From: Mycolicibacterium aurum
GTDB lineage: Bacteria; Actinomycetota; Actinomycetes; Mycobacteriales; Mycobacteriaceae
Direction: 5' to 3'
Assembly: GCF_900637195.1 (NCBI RefSeq)
Contig: NZ_LR134356.1
Location: 1,178,001 to 1,242,000, forward strand
Length of the DNA: 64,000 nucleotides
Shown here: piece after piece, positions 47,116 to 59,112 of the stretch
Layout: every line of letters begins with the position of its first letter
Position numbering within the stretch: position 1 is the stretch's first letter
Translations under genes and position numbers: made by a program
The notes under the pieces: model-generated
Told to the model about the DNA's origin: nothing
The model's database searches: none
The model's input: only the letters and a program-made list of their open reading frames with translations

Positions 47116-48522
47116 ATGCGGTACTTCTACAGCGCCGATGCCATCCGCGACGCGGAGGCGCCGCTGCTCGCGTCGCTGCCCGACGGTGTCCTGATGCGCC
47201 GGGCCGCGTTCGGCCTCGCGACCGTGATCGCCCGCGAGCTCGGCACGGTGGCAGGCAGAACGGTGTGCGCGGTCGTCGGCTCCGGCGACAACGGTGGTGA
47301 CGCGCTGTGGGCGGCGACGTTCCTGCGACGCCGTGGAGCGGGCGCGTCTGCGGTCCTGCTGAAGCCTGAGCGCACCCACCGTCAGGCCCTCGCCGCGTTC
47401 CGGCGGGCCGGTGGTCGGATTGTCGAAAGTGTGCCGGCGGAAACGGATCTGGTGATCGACGGGGTCGTCGGTATCTCCGGCTCCGGTCCGCTGCGGCCGG
47501 ATGCCGCGGCGATCTTCGCGGGCACCGAGGCGCCGGTGGTCGCCGTGGATCTGCCCAGCGGAGTCGACGTGCACACCGGGGCCACCGCGGGCGCTCACGT
47601 CACGCCCGCGGTGACCGTCACGTTCGGCGGGCGCAAACCGGTGCACGCGCTGGGTGACTGCGGCCGTGTCGAACTGGTCGACATCGGGCTGGACCTGGCA
47701 CCGAGCGGGCTCAGGGCCCTGGACGCTGCGGACGTCGCGGCGTGTTGGCCGGTGCCGGGACCCGACGACGACAAGTACACCCAGGGTGTCACCGGTGTCA
47801 TGGCCGGGTCCGCGACCTATCCGGGCGCCGCCATCTTGAGCACCGGTGCGGCGGTCGCGGCCACCTCCGGCATGGTCCGCTATGCGGGAACGGCTGCCCA
47901 AGAGGTGGTTTCGCACTGGCCCGAGGTCATCGCCACACCGTCGTACTCGACCGCGGGACGGGTGCAGGCGTGGGTGGTGGGTCCCGGGCTCGGCACCGAC
48001 GACACCGCAGCGGCCGCGTTGGTCTTCGCGCTGGACACCGATCTGCCCGTGCTCGTCGACGCGGACGGGTTGACGATCCTGTCCGCACATCCCGACCTGG
48101 TGGCGGGCCGGAGCGCGCCCACCGTGCTGACCCCGCACGCCGGGGAGTTCGAGCGGTTGGCGGGGTCGCCGCCCGGCGACGACCGCGTCGCCGCCACCCG
48201 CAGGCTGGCCGACCGGTTCGGTGCCACCGTCCTGCTGAAAGGCAACGTCACCGTCATCGCCGAGCCCGGCGCCGACTCGGTCTACCTCAACGCCGCCGGT
48301 AACTCGTGGGCCGCCACCGCCGGCTCCGGCGACGTGTTGTCGGGAGTGATCGGTGCGCTGCTGGCCGCCGGGCGCTCGCCTGCCGAGGCGGCCGCGGCGG
48401 CGGCTTTCGTCCACGCGCGTGCCGCCGATCTGTCGGCCAGGGACCCGGGGCCCGCGCCCGCGCCGACATCGGCGTCCCGCATCCTGGCCCATCTGCGAAC
48501 GGCGTTGGCTTCGATCCTCTAG
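47116..48522 (+). CDS. nnrD: Bifunctional NAD(P)H-hydrate epimerase/dehydratase
   Basis: 468 residues. The N-terminal epimerase domain (YjeF_N) shows VVGSGDNGGDALWAATFL. The C-terminal ADP-dependent dehydratase shows VVGPGLGTD, LTPHAGEFERL, LLKGNVTVI and NSWAATAGSGDVLSGVIGALLA. Repairs hydrated NAD(P)H. TAATCT (47103-47108) lies 7 bases before ATG 47116, so it is leaderless. Confidence 0.96.
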   Translation: MRYFYSADAIRDAEAPLLASLPDGVLMRRAAFGLATVIARELGTVAGRTVCAVVGSGDNGGDALWAATFLRRRGAGASAVLLKPERTHRQALAAFRRAGGRIVESVPAETDLVIDGVVGISGSGPLRPDAAAIFAGTEAPVVAVDLPSGVDVHTGATAGAHVTPAVTVTFGGRKPVHALGDCGRVELVDIGLDLAPSGLRALDAADVAACWPVPGPDDDKYTQGVTGVMAGSATYPGAAILSTGAAVAATSGMVRYAGTAAQEVVSHWPEVIATPSYSTAGRVQAWVVGPGLGTDDTAAAALVFALDTDLPVLVDADGLTILSAHPDLVAGRSAPTVLTPHAGEFERLAGSPPGDDRVAATRRLADRFGATVLLKGNVTVIAEPGADSVYLNAAGNSWAATAGSGDVLSGVIGALLAAGRSPAEAAAAAAFVHARAADLSARDPGPAPAPTSASRILAHLRTALASIL

Positions 48523-48532
48523 AAAGGACCCC

Positions 48533-49927
48533 ATGCCCAACGTTTCGCACCATTCGTCGCTGAGCCCTGCCTACACCGGCAGGCTGTCCACCTCGCCCAT
48601 TCCGGCGTTGCGCCTGCCGGACGAGTCGATGGACCCGGAGCAGACCTACCGGTTCATCCACGACGAGTTGATGCTGGACGGCAGTTCGCGGCTGAACCTG
48701 GCGACGTTCGTCACGACATGGATGGATCCCGAGGCGGGCCGGCTGATGTCGGAGACGTTCGACAAGAACATGATCGACAAGGACGAATACCCGGTGACGG
48801 CCGCGATCGAGCAGCGCTGCGTGTGCATGGTCGCCGACCTGTTCCACGCCGAGAATCTGCGCGACGACGACCCGTCCACCGCGATCGGGGTGTCCACGGT
48901 CGGATCCAGTGAGGCCGTCATGCTCGCGGGACTGGCCATGAAGTGGCGGTGGCGCGAACGGGTCGGCGACGGGTGGAAGGGTCGCACTCCCAACCTGGTG
49001 ATGGGCTCCAACGTGCAGGTGGTGTGGGAGAAGTTCTGCCGCTACTTCGACGTCGAGGCGCGGTACCTGCCGATGGAGGACGGGCGCTACGTCATCACCC
49101 CCGAGCAGGTGGTGGATGCGGTCGACGAGGACACCATCGGTGTGGTCGCGATCCTGGGCACGACGTTCACCGGCGAGTTGGAGCCGGTGGGCGAGATCTG
49201 CGCGGCGCTGGACAAGCTGGCCGCCGACGGCAAGCCCGATGTCCCGGTGCATGTCGACGCGGCCAGCGGCGGGTTCGTGGTGCCGTTCCTGCATCCACTG
49301 GTGGTGTGGGATTTCCGGTTGCCGCGCGTGGTGTCGATCAACGTCAGCGGGCACAAGTACGGCCTGACCTATCCCGGGATCGGGTTCGTCGTGTGGCGCA
49401 ATGCTGAGCATCTGCCCGAGGACCTGGTGTTCCGGGTGAACTATCTCGGCGGCGACATGCCGACCTTCACGCTGAACTTCTCCCGGCCCGGTAACCAGGT
49501 GGTGGGTCAGTATTACAACTTCCTGCGGCTGGGCCGGGACGGCTATACGCAGGTGATGAGGTGCCTGGCCGACACCGCCCAGTGGCTGGCGCGTGAGCTC
49601 GCGACCATGACCGGGGCCGACGACAAACCGGTGTTCGAGATCATCTCGGACGGGTCGGCCATCCCGGTGGTGGCGTTCAAGCTCGTCGAGGGTGCGAAGT
49701 ACACCGTGTTCGACGTCTCGGCGCTGCTGCGCAGCTACGGCTGGCAGGTACCCGCCTACACGATGCCCGACGACGCCTCCGACGTCGCCGTGCTGCGGAT
49801 CGTCGTCCGTGAGGGGTTCTCGGCGAATCTGGCCCGAGCCATGCGGGACGACCTGGTCGAGGTGCTGGCCAAGCTGGACAAAGTGGGGATCGGCGGCTTC
49901 TCCGACGAGGAGCATTTCGCCCACTGA
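48533..49927 (+). CDS. gadB: Glutamate decarboxylase
   Basis: 464 residues from ATG 48533 with AAAGGA upstream. PLP lysine K275 in [14 protein letters not shown]; other conserved parts are [32 protein letters not shown] and VDAASGGFV. Makes GABA and consumes a proton, so it helps acid resistance. Eleven bases after nnrD, a common mycobacterial order with alr next. Confidence 0.96.
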   Translation: MPNVSHHSSLSPAYTGRLSTSPIPALRLPDESMDPEQTYRFIHDELMLDGSSRLNLATFVTTWMDPEAGRLMSETFDKNMIDKDEYPVTAAIEQRCVCMVADLFHAENLRDDDPSTAIGVSTVGSSEAVMLAGLAMKWRWRERVGDGWKGRTPNLVMGSNVQVVWEKFCRYFDVEARYLPMEDGRYVITPEQVVDAVDEDTIGVVAILGTTFTGELEPVGEICAALDKLAADGKPDVPVHVDAASGGFVVPFLHPLVVWDFRLPRVVSINVSGHKYGLTYPGIGFVVWRNAEHLPEDLVFRVNYLGGDMPTFTLNFSRPGNQVVGQYYNFLRLGRDGYTQVMRCLADTAQWLARELATMTGADDKPVFEIISDGSAIPVVAFKLVEGAKYTVFDVSALLRSYGWQVPAYTMPDDASDVAVLRIVVREGFSANLARAMRDDLVEVLAKLDKVGIGGFSDEEHFAH

Positions 49928-49953
49928 ACCCGGGCCTGGGAGAATCACGGGCA

Positions 49954-51117
49954 GTGATCAACACCGAGAACATGACACAGAGCGAGCTTGCTGCGTCGCC
50001 CACCGCGGTGGTCGACCTCGACGCCATCGCCCACAACGTGGCTGTACTGCGCGAACACGCCGGTGCAGCCGCGGTGATGGCGGTGGTCAAGGCCGACGGC
50101 TACGGCCACGGCGCGTCGCAGGTGGCCCGCGCCGCGGTCGCCGCGGGTGCCGCGGAGCTCGGTGTCGCGACCCTCGATGAGGCACTGGCGCTGCGGCGCG
50201 ACGGCATCACCGCGCGGGTGCTGTGCTGGCTGCACCCGCCGGGCACCGACTTCGCGCCTGCGCTGCTGGCCGACATCGACGTGGCGGTGTCCTCGCAGCA
50301 GCAGGTCGCCGATGTGGTCGACGCCGTCCGGCGCACGGGGCGTCCCGCGACGGTCACCGTCAAAGCGGACACCGGGTTGAGCCGCAACGGCGTCGCCGAA
50401 GCCGACTACCCGGCCGTCCTTGACGCGCTTCGGCGGGCCGAGAGCGAGGACGCAGTCCGGATCCGCGGCCTCATGTCGCACCTGGCGCACGGTGATGACC
50501 CCGATCACCCCTTCAACGATGTCCAGGCGCGCCGGTTGACCGAGCTGGCAGGGTTCGCCCGCGGCCACGGGGTGCACTACGACGTTGTGCACCTGAGTAA
50601 TTCACCGGCCGCGCTGACACGGCCCGACCTGGCGTTCGACATGGTCAGGCCGGGAATCGCGGTGTACGGTCAGACGCCCATTCCCCAGCGCGGCGACATG
50701 GGCCTGCGTCCGGCGATGACGGTGAAATGCCCTGTGGCGCTGGTTCGTTCGATCAAGAAGGGCGACGGAGTGTCCTACGGGCACAGCTGGATCGCTGAGA
50801 CTGACACCACGGTTGCCCTCATCCCGGCCGGGTACGCCGATGGCGTGTTCCGAAGTCTGAGCAACCGAATCGACGTGTCGATCAACGGCACGCGGTACCG
50901 CAACGTGGGCCGTATCTGCATGGACCAGTTCGTGGTGGACCTCGGCCCGCATCCGACCGATGTCGCGGTGGGTGACGACGCGATACTCTTCGGCCCCGGC
51001 ACCGGCGGCGAACCGACCGCGCAGGACTGGGCGGAGCTGTTGGGGACCATCAACTACGAGGTCGTGACGAGCCCGCGCGGACGGATCGTGCGTTCCTACG
51101 TAGGGGGCCCCCGATGA
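49954..51117 (+). CDS. alr: Alanine racemase
   Basis: 387 residues from GTG 49954 (ATG 49972 also possible). PLP lysine K46 in [11 protein letters not shown]; the second catalytic Tyr in [25 protein letters not shown] near the end. Supplies D-alanine for peptidoglycan; the target of D-cycloserine. Its TGA overlaps the next ATG. Confidence 0.97.
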   Translation: MINTENMTQSELAASPTAVVDLDAIAHNVAVLREHAGAAAVMAVVKADGYGHGASQVARAAVAAGAAELGVATLDEALALRRDGITARVLCWLHPPGTDFAPALLADIDVAVSSQQQVADVVDAVRRTGRPATVTVKADTGLSRNGVAEADYPAVLDALRRAESEDAVRIRGLMSHLAHGDDPDHPFNDVQARRLTELAGFARGHGVHYDVVHLSNSPAALTRPDLAFDMVRPGIAVYGQTPIPQRGDMGLRPAMTVKCPVALVRSIKKGDGVSYGHSWIAETDTTVALIPAGYADGVFRSLSNRIDVSINGTRYRNVGRICMDQFVVDLGPHPTDVAVGDDAILFGPGTGGEPTAQDWAELLGTINYEVVTSPRGRIVRSYVGGPR

Positions 51118-52202
51118 GGGGCGGCGCCGGGTGGCTGGCCGGCGCGGCAGGGGTGGCGGCCGTCGGGTCGGCTGCGGGAGTCTCGCTGGCGAGCTCGCTG
51201 CGCCGTCGCGTGTCGGCCGACGATCCGCACCGGGACGAGGATTTCGAGTTGCTCGACGCTGACCGCAGCTGCGTGGTGACCACTCCTGACGGTGTCCCGC
51301 TGGCGGTGCGTGAGGTCGGGCCGGAGAACGCCCCGCTGACCGTCGTCTTCGCCCACGGCTTCTGTCTGCGGATGGGGTCGTTCCACTTTCAGCGCGCCTG
51401 TCTCACCGAGCACTGGGGCAAGCAGGTTCGGATGGTCTTCTACGATCAGCGCGGCCACGGCCAGTCCGGGGAAGCGTCGCCGGACACGTACACGGTAGAG
51501 CAACTGGGCCAGGATCTGGAGAGCGTGCTGGCTGTCATTGCACCGCGGGGACCCGTTGTGTTGGTGGGGCATTCGATGGGCGGGATGACCGTGCTATCGC
51601 ACGCGCGGCAGTATCCGCAGCGCTATCCGACCCGGATCGTCGGTGCTGCTTTGATCTCGTCTGCCGCAGAGGGTGTCGCACGCTCCCCGCTGGGTGAGAT
51701 TCTGAAAAACCCTGCGCTGGAGGCGGTCCGGTTCACCGCTCGGTACGCACCGAAGATGGTGCATCGCGGCAGGGGTGCTGCACGCTCGGTGATCGGGCCG
51801 ATCCTGCGCGCGGCCTCCTATGGTGACGAGGGGGTCAGTCCGAGCGTGGTGGCGTTCTCCGAGCGGATGATGCACGACACGCCGATCGCCACGCTCGTCG
51901 AATTCCTGCACGCACTCGAGGTGCACGACGAGACTGCGGGGTTGGAGACGCTGAACAAGATCGAGACCCTGGTGGCGTGCGGCGATCGTGATCTGCTGAC
52001 GCCGATGGAGTACTCGCAGGAGATGGCTGACGCGTTGGCGAAGTCTGAGCTCGTGATCGTCGGTGGCGCAGGACATCTGGTGCAACTGGAGCGCCCCGAG
52101 GTGATCGACGATGCACTGGTCCGACTTGTGGAGCGGGCGACCCCGTCGAAGCTGACCGCGCTGACGAGGCGGGTCAGGGATCGGGTGCGCAACCATGGAT
52201 GA
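51114..52202 (+). CDS. Alpha/beta hydrolase (membrane-anchored or exported N-terminus)
   Basis: 362 residues from ATG 51114, overlapping alr by ATGA. The N-terminal hydrophobic stretch [24 protein letters not shown] may anchor it. Catalytic motifs [24 protein letters not shown] (Ser) and [14 protein letters not shown] (His). Regularly sits between alr and tsaE in mycobacteria; substrate unknown. Confidence 0.88.
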   Translation: MRGGAGWLAGAAGVAAVGSAAGVSLASSLRRRVSADDPHRDEDFELLDADRSCVVTTPDGVPLAVREVGPENAPLTVVFAHGFCLRMGSFHFQRACLTEHWGKQVRMVFYDQRGHGQSGEASPDTYTVEQLGQDLESVLAVIAPRGPVVLVGHSMGGMTVLSHARQYPQRYPTRIVGAALISSAAEGVARSPLGEILKNPALEAVRFTARYAPKMVHRGRGAARSVIGPILRAASYGDEGVSPSVVAFSERMMHDTPIATLVEFLHALEVHDETAGLETLNKIETLVACGDRDLLTPMEYSQEMADALAKSELVIVGGAGHLVQLERPEVIDDALVRLVERATPSKLTALTRRVRDRVRNHG

Positions 52203-52659
52203 CCGCTCGGGAACGGCGGAGTTGCTCAGCGCCGAGGACACCATCGCGCTGGGAGCGGCGCTCGGGAAGCAGCTGAGGGCAGGCGACGTCGTGGTGCTGT
52301 CTGGGCCGCTCGGCGCGGGAAAGACGGTGTTGGCCAAGGGTATCGCGCAGGCGATGGACGTCGAGGGGCCGGTGATCTCGCCGACGTTCGTGCTGGCCCG
52401 GGTGCACCGCGCCCGCAGCGACGGTGCGCCCGCCATGGTGCACGTCGATCTGTATCGACTGCTGGACCAGGCGTCGGTGGATCTGCTCGCCGAGCTCGAT
52501 TCGCTGGATCTGGACACCGATCTCGAGGACGCCGTCGTGGTTGTCGAGTGGGGTGAAGGTGTCGCCGAACGGCTGTCGGACAGTCACCTCGACATTCGGT
52601 TGGAGCGGGCGCCCGACACCGACGTCCGCACTGCGATCTGGCAGTGGAGCAGGCCGTGA
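52195..52659 (+). CDS. tsaE: tRNA t6A ATPase subunit TsaE
   Basis: 154 residues. Walker A GPLGAGKTVLAKGI; GPVISPTFVLARVH; HVDLYRLLDQASVDL; VVVEWGEGVAERL. Works with TsaB and TsaD to make N6-threonylcarbamoyl-adenosine 37 in ANN-decoding tRNAs. Overlaps the hydrolase by 8 bases. Confidence 0.97.
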   Translation: MDDRSGTAELLSAEDTIALGAALGKQLRAGDVVVLSGPLGAGKTVLAKGIAQAMDVEGPVISPTFVLARVHRARSDGAPAMVHVDLYRLLDQASVDLLAELDSLDLDTDLEDAVVVVEWGEGVAERLSDSHLDIRLERAPDTDVRTAIWQWSRP

Positions 52660-53282
52660 GACGGCTGGTCCTGGCCATCGACACCGCCACGCCCGCCGTC
52701 ACGGCAGGCGTGGTCCTTCTCGATGATGGTGGTGTCGAACTGCTGGCCGAGCAGGTGACCGTGGACCCGCGCGCCCACGCCGAGCGATTGACCCCCAATA
52801 TCGTTGCCGCGCTCGGTGATGCGGAGGTGTCGGCCGGTGATCTCGACGCGGTGGTCGTCGGGTGCGGTCCGGGTCCGTTCACGGGGCTGCGGGTCGGGAT
52901 GGCGACGGCGGCGGCTTTCGGACATGCGCTCGGGGTCCCGGTCCGCGGGGTGTGCAGCCTGGACGCGATCGCGGTCGGGACGACGGGCGACGTTCTCGTC
53001 GTCACCGATGCCCGGCGCCGTGAGGTGTACTGGGCCCGCTACCGCGACGCGGTGCGCATTGACGGGCCGGCCGTCAGCGCCGCCGCCGACGTGCCCACCG
53101 GCGCCGAGGCGGTCGCAGGCTCGCCCGATCACACGGTGCTGTTCGACCTGCCCCGGCTCGCGCCGGTGTATCCCACGGCGGCAGGACTTGTTGGCGCAGT
53201 TGCAGATTGGACTGCCGATCCCGAGCCGTTGGTCCCGCTGTACCTGCGCCGCCCTGACGCGAAGCCGCAGGTGCAGAAATGA
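52656..53282 (+). CDS. tsaB: tRNA t6A subunit TsaB
   Basis: 208 residues from GTG 52656 (GTGA overlap with tsaE). ASKHA fold: RLVLAIDTATPAVTAGVVL, and GCGPGPFTGLRVGMATAAAFG. A non-catalytic scaffold that pairs with TsaD. Confidence 0.96.
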   Translation: MRRLVLAIDTATPAVTAGVVLLDDGGVELLAEQVTVDPRAHAERLTPNIVAALGDAEVSAGDLDAVVVGCGPGPFTGLRVGMATAAAFGHALGVPVRGVCSLDAIAVGTTGDVLVVTDARRREVYWARYRDAVRIDGPAVSAAADVPTGAEAVAGSPDHTVLFDLPRLAPVYPTAAGLVGAVADWTADPEPLVPLYLRRPDAKPQVQK

Positions 53283-53734
53283 GTGCGGCGCAGTACGGCC
53301 CGCTCGTGCCTGCGGATGCGATGCGCTGCGCCGAATTGGAGGCGCAGCTGTTCGACGGCGACGATCCGTGGCCGGAGCGGGCATTTCTCGCAGAGCTGGC
53401 GGCAAAGCACAATCTGTATGTGGCTGCGCGGGTGGACGACAAGCTGGTGGGCTACGCGGGCATTGCCCGGCTGGGCCGAATCAAGCCGTTCGAGTATGAG
53501 ATTCACACCATCGGTGTCGATCCCGCCTACCAGGGGCAGGGCATCGGAAGGAACCTGCTGCTGCGCCTGTTCGAGTACGCGGACGACGCGACCATCTTTC
53601 TCGAGGTGCGGACCGACAATGCCTCTGCCATCGCGCTGTATGAGAGCGAAGGGTTCACCAGGGTCGGGGTGCGCAAGCGGTACTACCGCGTCAGCGGTGC
53701 GGACGCCTACACGATGAAACGGGAGCGGCGATGA
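53279..53734 (+). CDS. rimI: Ribosomal protein S18 N-acetyltransferase
   Basis: 151 residues. GNAT fold with acetyl-CoA loop [17 protein letters not shown], and [33 protein letters not shown] overlap with tsaB. Possibly also acetylates other N-termini, as in M. tuberculosis. Confidence 0.95.
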   Translation: MSAAQYGPLVPADAMRCAELEAQLFDGDDPWPERAFLAELAAKHNLYVAARVDDKLVGYAGIARLGRIKPFEYEIHTIGVDPAYQGQGIGRNLLLRLFEYADDATIFLEVRTDNASAIALYESEGFTRVGVRKRYYRVSGADAYTMKRERR

Positions 53735-54753
53735 TCATCCTGGCCATCGAGAGTTCCTGCGACGAAACGGGCGTCGGAATCGCCGACCTCGGCGACGACG
53801 GGTCGGTGACCTTGCTGGCCGACGAGGTCGCCTCCAGCGTCGACGAGCACGCCCGGTTCGGCGGTGTGGTGCCGGAGATCGCGTCGCGCGCGCACCTGGA
53901 GGCGCTGGGCCCGACGATGCGCAGGGCGCTGGCAGCCGCGGGTGTGGAGAAGCCCGATGTCGTGGCGGCCACGATAGGCCCCGGTCTCGCGGGGGCGCTG
54001 CTGGTGGGTGTCGCTGCAGCCAAGGCGTATTCGGCGGCGTGGCAGGTGCCGTTCTACGCGGTCAACCACCTGGGCGGGCATCTGGCCGCCGATGTGTTCG
54101 ACCACGGGCCGCTGCCGGAGAGTATCGGCTTGCTGGTGTCGGGCGGGCACACCAATCTGCTGCACGTGCGATCGCTGGGGCAGCCCATCATCGAGTTGGG
54201 CTCGACCGTCGACGACGCGGCGGGGGAGGCGTACGACAAGATCGCACGGCTGCTAGGTCTGGGCTACCCGGGTGGTCGGGTGCTCGACGAACTGGCGCGC
54301 GAGGGCGATCCGAAGGCGGTCGTCTTTCCCCGCGGGATGACGGGCCCCCGCGACGAGCCCTACGCATTCAGCTTCTCCGGGCTCAAGACCGCGGTCGCGC
54401 GCTATGTCGAGAGCCACCCGGACGCGTCGCAAGCTGATGTGGCTGCGGGCTTTCAGGAGGCCGTGGCCGACGTGCTCACCCTCAAGGCGGTGCGTGCGGC
54501 CAAGGAGCTGGGCGTGTCCACGTTGCTGATCGCCGGCGGGGTGGCCGCCAACTCGCGGCTGCGGGAGTTGGCGGCACAGCGTTGCGAGGAGGCCGGATTG
54601 ACACTGCGGATCCCACGGCCCCGGTTGTGCACCGACAACGGCGCGATGATCGCCTCGTTCGCGGCCCACCTGATCGCCGCGGGAGCGCCCCCGTCACCAC
54701 TGGACGCCGCAAGCAATCCCGGGTTACCGGTGGTGCAGGGCCAGGTTGCATGA
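53731..54753 (+). CDS. tsaD: tRNA t6A transferase TsaD
   Basis: 340 residues. [15 protein letters not shown]; metal-ligand His in [53 protein letters not shown]. Transfers the threonylcarbamoyl group to A37. ATGA overlaps on both sides, so tsaE-tsaB-rimI-tsaD is one coupled unit. Confidence 0.97.
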   Translation: MIILAIESSCDETGVGIADLGDDGSVTLLADEVASSVDEHARFGGVVPEIASRAHLEALGPTMRRALAAAGVEKPDVVAATIGPGLAGALLVGVAAAKAYSAAWQVPFYAVNHLGGHLAADVFDHGPLPESIGLLVSGGHTNLLHVRSLGQPIIELGSTVDDAAGEAYDKIARLLGLGYPGGRVLDELAREGDPKAVVFPRGMTGPRDEPYAFSFSGLKTAVARYVESHPDASQADVAAGFQEAVADVLTLKAVRAAKELGVSTLLIAGGVAANSRLRELAAQRCEEAGLTLRIPRPRLCTDNGAMIASFAAHLIAAGAPPSPLDAASNPGLPVVQGQVA

Positions 54754-55193
54754 GCGGGGCGCTGGCCGACAAGCTGGCCGTCACCGAATTGCTGTATCGC
54801 TACGCCGAATTGATCGACGCCGGCGACTTCGACGGAGTCGGTCAACTGCTGGGGCGTGGCACGTTCATGGGTGTTGCCGGAGCCGACGCGATCGCCGAAC
54901 TCTTCGCCGCCACCACCCGGCGGTTTCCCGACCACGACAACACGCCGCGGACGCGGCACCTAGTGCTCAACCCGATCGTCGATGTCGATGGCGACTCTGC
55001 GACCGCGCGCTCCACCTTCTGCGTGGTGCAGCGCACGGAAGCAATTGCGTTGCAGCCCATCGTGGTGGGGCGATACGCCGACACGTTCGGCCGCGACGCC
55101 GGCGGCTGGTTCTTCACCGGGCGCACGGTCGATGTGGAGATGGTCGGCGACGTGTCCGACCACCTGACGATGGATCCCAGCCGCTTCCGCTAA
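54750..55193 (+). CDS. NTF2-like (SnoaL) protein
   Basis: 147 residues from ATG 54750, coupled to tsaD by [32 protein letters not shown] is the standard opening of SnoaL_4 proteins; [20 protein letters not shown] ends the sheet. Function unknown. The 3' end overlaps the convergent 13E12-type gene by 4 bases. Confidence 0.85.
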   Translation: MSGALADKLAVTELLYRYAELIDAGDFDGVGQLLGRGTFMGVAGADAIAELFAATTRRFPDHDNTPRTRHLVLNPIVDVDGDSATARSTFCVVQRTEAIALQPIVVGRYADTFGRDAGGWFFTGRTVDVEMVGDVSDHLTMDPSRFR

Positions 55194-56704
55194 AAGGGCG
55201 GTGGGTGGTCGCCGGCGACCTCGTTGCGTTGTCGTTCAGCGGCGATGGCGCGGGCGCGGTTGTAGGCGCGGGTGTGGCGGCGGCGGGGCATCATCGTGCC
55301 GCGCCGGTCACTGAGGGGGATGTCCGGGGGGTCGCCGACCCAGAGGGTGGCGGTGGGTCGGCAGAGAGCTGGGAAGAGCAGTCTGCTGCCCGGATAGGTC
55401 GTGTAGGTGTGGCCGGTGGGGCTGGTCCAGATGATGGTGCCGTCAGGGTACTGGCGGTCGCGCCAGCCGAGGGCGCCGATCCAGAAGGTTTTCAGCAAGT
55501 GGTGGAAACGGCACAGGCACTTGAGGTTTGAGGGGTGCGTGGGTCCGACGGGGTAGGGCACGGTGTGGTCGATGTCGGCCGAGGTGGCGGGCTTGTCGCA
55601 CCAGGGGAAGCGGCAGGTGAGGTCGCGGCAGCGGATGAAGTCGGCCAGCGCGCGGGAGGGGGTGTAGCGGGGTTCGGGGCCTGACTGCCCGGGGTGGATG
55701 ATGTCGCGGATGTGGGTGCTCTCGACGTCGGAGACGAGCTCGCCGAGCAGGGGTGCGGGAGTGAGGCCGGCGCCGAAGACAAAGGCCGGCCTGGTGCACG
55801 CCGCGAAGGGCTTCGTGGACCGGGGCGCGGGGGCCGCCACGGTTTCCGGGCTGGGCTCGTCGGCCGCCTGAGCAGACGGCGGTGTGGTGGCGTCGGTGAT
55901 GACGTAGACGGTGGTGTCGCGGCGGGGCCGCGGCCGGGCGGCGGCTTCGCAGTCGCCGGCGCCGCAGCGGCAGGCCAGGGCAGGGATGCCGGCGAGCAGC
56001 GCGGCATAGGCGTCGTTGCGTCGTTCGGTGACGGTGCGCGGATCGTCGTCGCAGACGCTGTAGACCAGTTCGGTCAGGACCCGTTCGGCGGTCGCGGCGT
56101 CGGAGGCCAGCATGCGCGCCCACACGCTGGTGTACCCCGGAGCGTCGGTGGGCGAGCCGAATTGCACGTCACGAGTGGCTGCGGAATCGCAGGTGATGCG
56201 CAGGCCGTTCGGATCGTGGCGCTCGACGAGGGCGTCGATCGCGGTGACGGTCTTCTTCTGCGACATGGGTCCCCAGCTGGTGATCTCGGCGGCGAGGTCG
56301 GCATCGACGGCGGCCACGAGATCGGGGTCGGTGATCAAGTAGGTGCGGGTCACGATGATCCGAACGAGCGTGTCGCTGATCAGCCCGCGCAGGAACAGGT
56401 CGGCTACGTGGGGCAGGCGGTCGCGTAGGGCGACTCCGCGGTGGGTCTGGTGAAGTGCCAGCCCGGAGGTGATGTGCTGCGCGGCGGCCAACTCTGCCGA
56501 CACCGCGGCGTCAGGGTCGACCCACCAGTTTTCCCGGTCGGCGGCGGGCAGGCGGGTGCGGCGGACGAAGATCTCGGCCATCACCGCCAGCTTGCGGGCG
56601 CATGCCGCGTTCTCGGCGCGGGCGCAGGCGCGGGCGGCGTCGACGAGTTCGGCGGCCGACAGACCGTCCAGCTGTGAGGGCTCCGGCACAGATTGATCGA
56701 ACAT
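55190..56704 (-). CDS. DUF222 / HNH endonuclease-domain protein (13E12 repeat family)
   Basis: 504 residues from ATG 56704. N-terminal DUF222 (LDGLSAAELVDAARACARAENAACARKLAVMAEI). The C-terminal HNH motif (DIDHTVPYPVGPTHPSNLKCLCRFHHLLKTF) has both His and Asn. Multi-copy in mycobacteria (13E12 proteins); role unknown. TAAAAT lies 7 bases before the ATG (leaderless), with a perfect LexA box across the start. A frequent site of homologous exchange because copies are so similar. Confidence 0.9.
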   Translation of the reverse strand: MFDQSVPEPSQLDGLSAAELVDAARACARAENAACARKLAVMAEIFVRRTRLPAADRENWWVDPDAAVSAELAAAQHITSGLALHQTHRGVALRDRLPHVADLFLRGLISDTLVRIIVTRTYLITDPDLVAAVDADLAAEITSWGPMSQKKTVTAIDALVERHDPNGLRITCDSAATRDVQFGSPTDAPGYTSVWARMLASDAATAERVLTELVYSVCDDDPRTVTERRNDAYAALLAGIPALACRCGAGDCEAAARPRPRRDTTVYVITDATTPPSAQAADEPSPETVAAPAPRSTKPFAACTRPAFVFGAGLTPAPLLGELVSDVESTHIRDIIHPGQSGPEPRYTPSRALADFIRCRDLTCRFPWCDKPATSADIDHTVPYPVGPTHPSNLKCLCRFHHLLKTFWIGALGWRDRQYPDGTIIWTSPTGHTYTTYPGSRLLFPALCRPTATLWVGDPPDIPLSDRRGTMMPRRRHTRAYNRARAIAAERQRNEVAGDHPPPF

Positions 56705-56712
56705 GTGTTCGA
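56697..56712. promoter_or_regulatory. SOS (LexA) box
   Basis: TCGAACATGTGTTCGA is a perfect match to the mycobacterial LexA consensus TCGAAC-N4-GTTCGA and sits in an 18-base inverted repeat (56696-56713). It covers the start codon and transcription start of the 13E12-type gene, so LexA would block it directly until DNA damage. Confidence 0.85.
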
Positions 56713-56885
56713 TTTTAGGTGTGCCTACCGACAAGTCGGGTTGAACCGAGGCGGTGAGATCCGCGCCATGGACACGTCATCTACGTCGGCGTTCGCTAAC
56801 TGGATAAACGTGGGCAGGGCGCTTCTGCGGAGGCGCCCTCGTCGCGCGCCGTGTTCGCCTACGGCGGACGCATTCGTACCCAGCC

Positions 56886-56921
56886 TTGAGGACCTAGCAC
56901 TCTCGTGTATAGAGTGCTAGG
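56886..56921 (+). promoter_or_regulatory. groES promoter with CIRCE (HrcA) operator
   Basis: CTAGCACTC (56894-56902), nine bases, GAGTGCTAG (56912-56920), arms extended by one base pair at each side. -35 TTGAGG (56886-56891) and -10 TATAGA (56908-56913), spacer 16, enclose it, so HrcA would block polymerase. The gap 56705-57031 also holds an unassigned repeat AGGGCGC/GCGCCCT (56816-56839). Confidence 0.9.
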
Positions 56922-57031
56922 TGGCAGTCGGATCAACCCTGTGTCGACACCCGCGACGACGGCGCGAGGGTGGACCCCGGCCACCGAGTAAGCACACACC
57001 CGCAGCAATAACAGAGTGAAGGGGCTCCATC

Positions 57032-57334
57032 GTGGCGAGCGTGAACATCAAGCCACTCGAGGACAAGATCCTCGTACAGGCCAACGAGGCCGAGACCACG
57101 ACCGCTTCCGGTCTGGTCATCCCCGACACCGCCAAAGAGAAGCCGCAGGAAGGCACCGTCGTCGCAGTTGGCCCCGGCCGCTGGGATGAGGACGGCGAGA
57201 AGCGGATTCCTCTGGACGTGTCGGAGGGCGACGTAGTCATCTACAGCAAGTACGGCGGCACCGAGATCAAGTACAACAATGAGGAGTACTTGATCCTGTC
57301 TGCGCGCGACGTGCTGGCTGTCGTCTCCAAGTAA
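57032..57334 (+). CDS. groES: Co-chaperonin GroES (Cpn10)
   Basis: 100 residues from GTG 57032. [29 protein letters not shown] with the mobile loop, and [24 protein letters not shown]. Forms the heptameric lid. Heat-induced through CIRCE. Confidence 0.98.
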   Translation: MASVNIKPLEDKILVQANEAETTTASGLVIPDTAKEKPQEGTVVAVGPGRWDEDGEKRIPLDVSEGDVVIYSKYGGTEIKYNNEEYLILSARDVLAVVSK

Positions 57335-57347
57335 TTCGAATCGTGTT

Positions 57348-57390
57348 CCGCCCCGGACGTTCCCGCACGCGCGGGTGATGTCCGGGGCGG
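57348..57390 (+). terminator. Strong hairpin between groES and groEL1
   Basis: CCGCCCCGGAC (57348-57358) pairs with GTCCGGGGCGG (57380-57390); an inner stem CCCGC/GCGGG (57362-57375). No T-run. Likely a processing or attenuating structure that sets the groES:groEL1 ratio; TTATAC at 57397-57402 could be a weak second promoter. Confidence 0.55.
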
Positions 57391-57412
57391 TGCGCGTTAT
57401 ACCCGCATCTAG

Positions 57413-59053
<1,641 letters not shown>

Positions 59054-59068
59054 AACCAGCACACGAAG

Positions 59069-59101
59069 AACACCCCCGGTCTCCGCGACCGGGGGTGTTT
59101 T
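59069..59101 (+). terminator. Intrinsic terminator of groES-groEL1
   Basis: AACACCCCCGGT (59069-59080), loop CTCCGCG, ACCGGGGGTGTT (59088-59099), ending in TTTT at 59098-59101. Confidence 0.9.
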
Positions 59102-59112
59102 CGTTGTCGGCG

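Noticed and set aside
55190..56704. 13E12-type gene as an insertion sequence or homing element
   Set aside because: No terminal repeats, target duplication or transposase motif; it overlaps its convergent neighbour by 4 bases like an ordinary resident gene.
56816..56839. AGGGCGC/GCGCCCT repeat as an attachment site or terminator
   Set aside because: Only 7-base arms, no T-run, no integrase or tRNA nearby. Left unassigned.
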